A stretch of DNA of 64,000 bases from Thiocapsa marina 5811 (GTDB taxonomy: Bacteria > Pseudomonadota > Gammaproteobacteria > Chromatiales > Chromatiaceae): positions 62,001 to 126,000 of the forward strand of contig NZ_AFWV01000007.1 in the NCBI RefSeq assembly GCF_000223985.1. Direction: 5' to 3'. Position 1 is the stretch's first letter; each line of letters begins with the position of its first letter. Position numbers and translations under genes: made by a program. Below, one piece after another: positions 63,276 through 64,000 of this stretch. Under the pieces are notes generated by a model that saw only the letters and a list, made by a program, of their open reading frames with translations, was not told the DNA's origin and did not search any database.

Positions 63276-63899
63276 ATGTCCGAGCCGCTTCGAGACTGGC
63301 CAAAGACGATCACGGTCGCCGTGACCGGGGCCTCCGGGTCCCAATACGGGCTGCGTCTGGTCGAGTGTCTGCTCGCCGCCGGGATGCGGGTCTATCTGCT
63401 GATCTCCCAAGCCGGGCAGGTCGTGCTGAAGATGGAAGCCGATCTGGAGGTGCCGGCCCGGCCCGCCGAGGCGGAGGCCTTCTTCCTGGATTACTTCAAG
63501 GCGCCACCGGGACAGCTGCGTGTCTTCGGTCGCCAGCAGTGGACGGCACCGGTCGCGAGCGGCAGCAACCCGCCCGACGCCATGGTCATCTGTCCCTGCA
63601 CCACGGGCACGCTCGCGAGCATCGCCGCGGGTGTCTCGACCTCGCTGATCGACCGCGCGGCGGATGTGACCATGAAGGAGTCGCGCAAGCTGATCCTGGT
63701 GATCCGCGAGACGCCCTTCACGGCCATCCATCTCGAAAACATGCTGCGTCTTGCGCGCGCCGGTGCGGTCATCATGCCGGCCAATCCGGGGTTCTACTTC
63801 AAGCCGACGCGCGTCGAGCAGATCGTCGATTTCATGGTCGCCCGGATTCTGGATCACCTGGGCGTTCCGCATCGTCTGATGGCCCGTTGGGGCGAGTAG
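63276..63899 (+). CDS. ubiX: Flavin prenyltransferase UbiX
   Basis: This 207-residue flavoprotein makes the prenylated FMN cofactor used by UbiD decarboxylases in ubiquinone synthesis. The FMN-binding VTGASGSQYGLRLVE lies at about 16-30, and the prenyl-binding blocks CPCTTGTLASIAAGVSTSLIDRAADV and KESRKLILVIRETPF are intact. It starts 16 bp after mpl. A small hairpin (GTAGCGCC/GGCGCTAC, 63896-63916) follows the stop. Confidence 0.95.
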   Translation: MSEPLRDWPKTITVAVTGASGSQYGLRLVECLLAAGMRVYLLISQAGQVVLKMEADLEVPARPAEAEAFFLDYFKAPPGQLRVFGRQQWTAPVASGSNPPDAMVICPCTTGTLASIAAGVSTSLIDRAADVTMKESRKLILVIRETPFTAIHLENMLRLARAGAVIMPANPGFYFKPTRVEQIVDFMVARILDHLGVPHRLMARWGE

Positions 63900-63959
63900 C
63901 GCCGCGTCGGCGCTACGAGCTTGCAGGGCGGCATAGCTCGGTCAGCAGGCTGTTTCGGT

Positions 63960-64000
63960 TTAGATCCTCAGCAGCAACCGCGCCGGATCCTCCAGGGTCT
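63960..64000 (-). CDS. Possible 3' end of a minus-strand gene (truncated by window edge)
   Basis: On the minus strand the frame reads TLEDPARLLLRI and then TAA. The short tail is consistent with a real C-terminus but too short for identification. It would converge with ubiX. Confidence 0.3.
   Translation of the reverse strand, partial: TLEDPARLLLRI

Overview
The window is high-GC, gene-dense bacterial chromosome. It looks like a purple sulfur gammaproteobacterium (Chromatiaceae, Thiocapsa- or Allochromatium-like). The strongest evidence is two secreted Gly/Tyr/Trp-rich proteins (41831-42229 minus, 53978-54343 plus) with the features of sulfur globule envelope proteins. Neighbourhoods such as eno-ftsB-ispD-ispF-truD, clpP-clpX-lon-hupB and mltD/rnhA/dnaQ are typical of gammaproteobacteria. 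The genus is an inference; no rRNA or photosynthesis gene is present to settle it. I see no prophage, insertion sequence or CRISPR array.

Layout. 0.1-3.5 kb: end of a cbb3 oxidase assembly operon (fixH-ccoI-ccoS). 3.6-6.0 kb, minus strand: gamma carbonic anhydrase and phosphoglucomutase. 6.3-15.3 kb: htpG, adk, a thioredoxin, a DUF1249 gene, an IscR-type regulator with a candidate operator, prmB, a small unknown gene, hemN and an acyl-CoA ligase. 15.5-24.6 kb: protein quality control (tig, clpP, clpX, lon), then hupB, tRNA-Val, tRNA-Asp and ppiD, with fabI convergent. 25.6-32.5 kb: a four-gene peptide-type ABC importer (lipoprotein, two permeases, double ATPase). 32.5-34.7 kb: a degenerate EAL protein and a cold-shock protein behind a long leader. 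34.9-38.5 kb, minus strand: mobA, a PsiE-like gene, an L,D-transpeptidase and a DUF2237 gene, then mltD. 38.6-41.7 kb: methyltransferase-rnhA-dnaQ, then a convergent fnr with its own FNR box. 41.8-49.3 kb: the first sulfur globule gene, then pyrG-kdsA, eno-ftsB-ispD-ispF-truD. 49.6-54.4 kb: an MgtC/DUF4010 membrane protein, a transglycosylase-like peptidoglycan protein, a TlpA-like thioredoxin and the second sulfur globule gene. 54.5-58.3 kb, minus strand: an unusual trio of HExxH/VWA-like protein, MoxR-like ATPase and membrane protein. 58.6-63.9 kb: gloB, a decayed GGDEF gene, lnt, a small membrane protein, mpl and ubiX.

The most unusual content is between the genes. Two families of short palindromic elements, about 84-86 bp, share termini resembling TAAACCGCG / CGCGGTTTA and recur through the window. 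They sit at, or supply, the stop codons of pgm, rnhA, fnr, truD and the carbonic anhydrase gene, and one abuts the dnaQ start. Two GC-rich GGAGGCTGG-type palindromes lie inside operons (28.8 and 47.6 kb), and a third repeat type lies at 55.9 kb. None of these elements encodes a protein, and I do not know a published name for them. Together with the GGDEF remnant at 59.5 kb they point to small non-autonomous repeats spreading through an otherwise conserved core chromosome.
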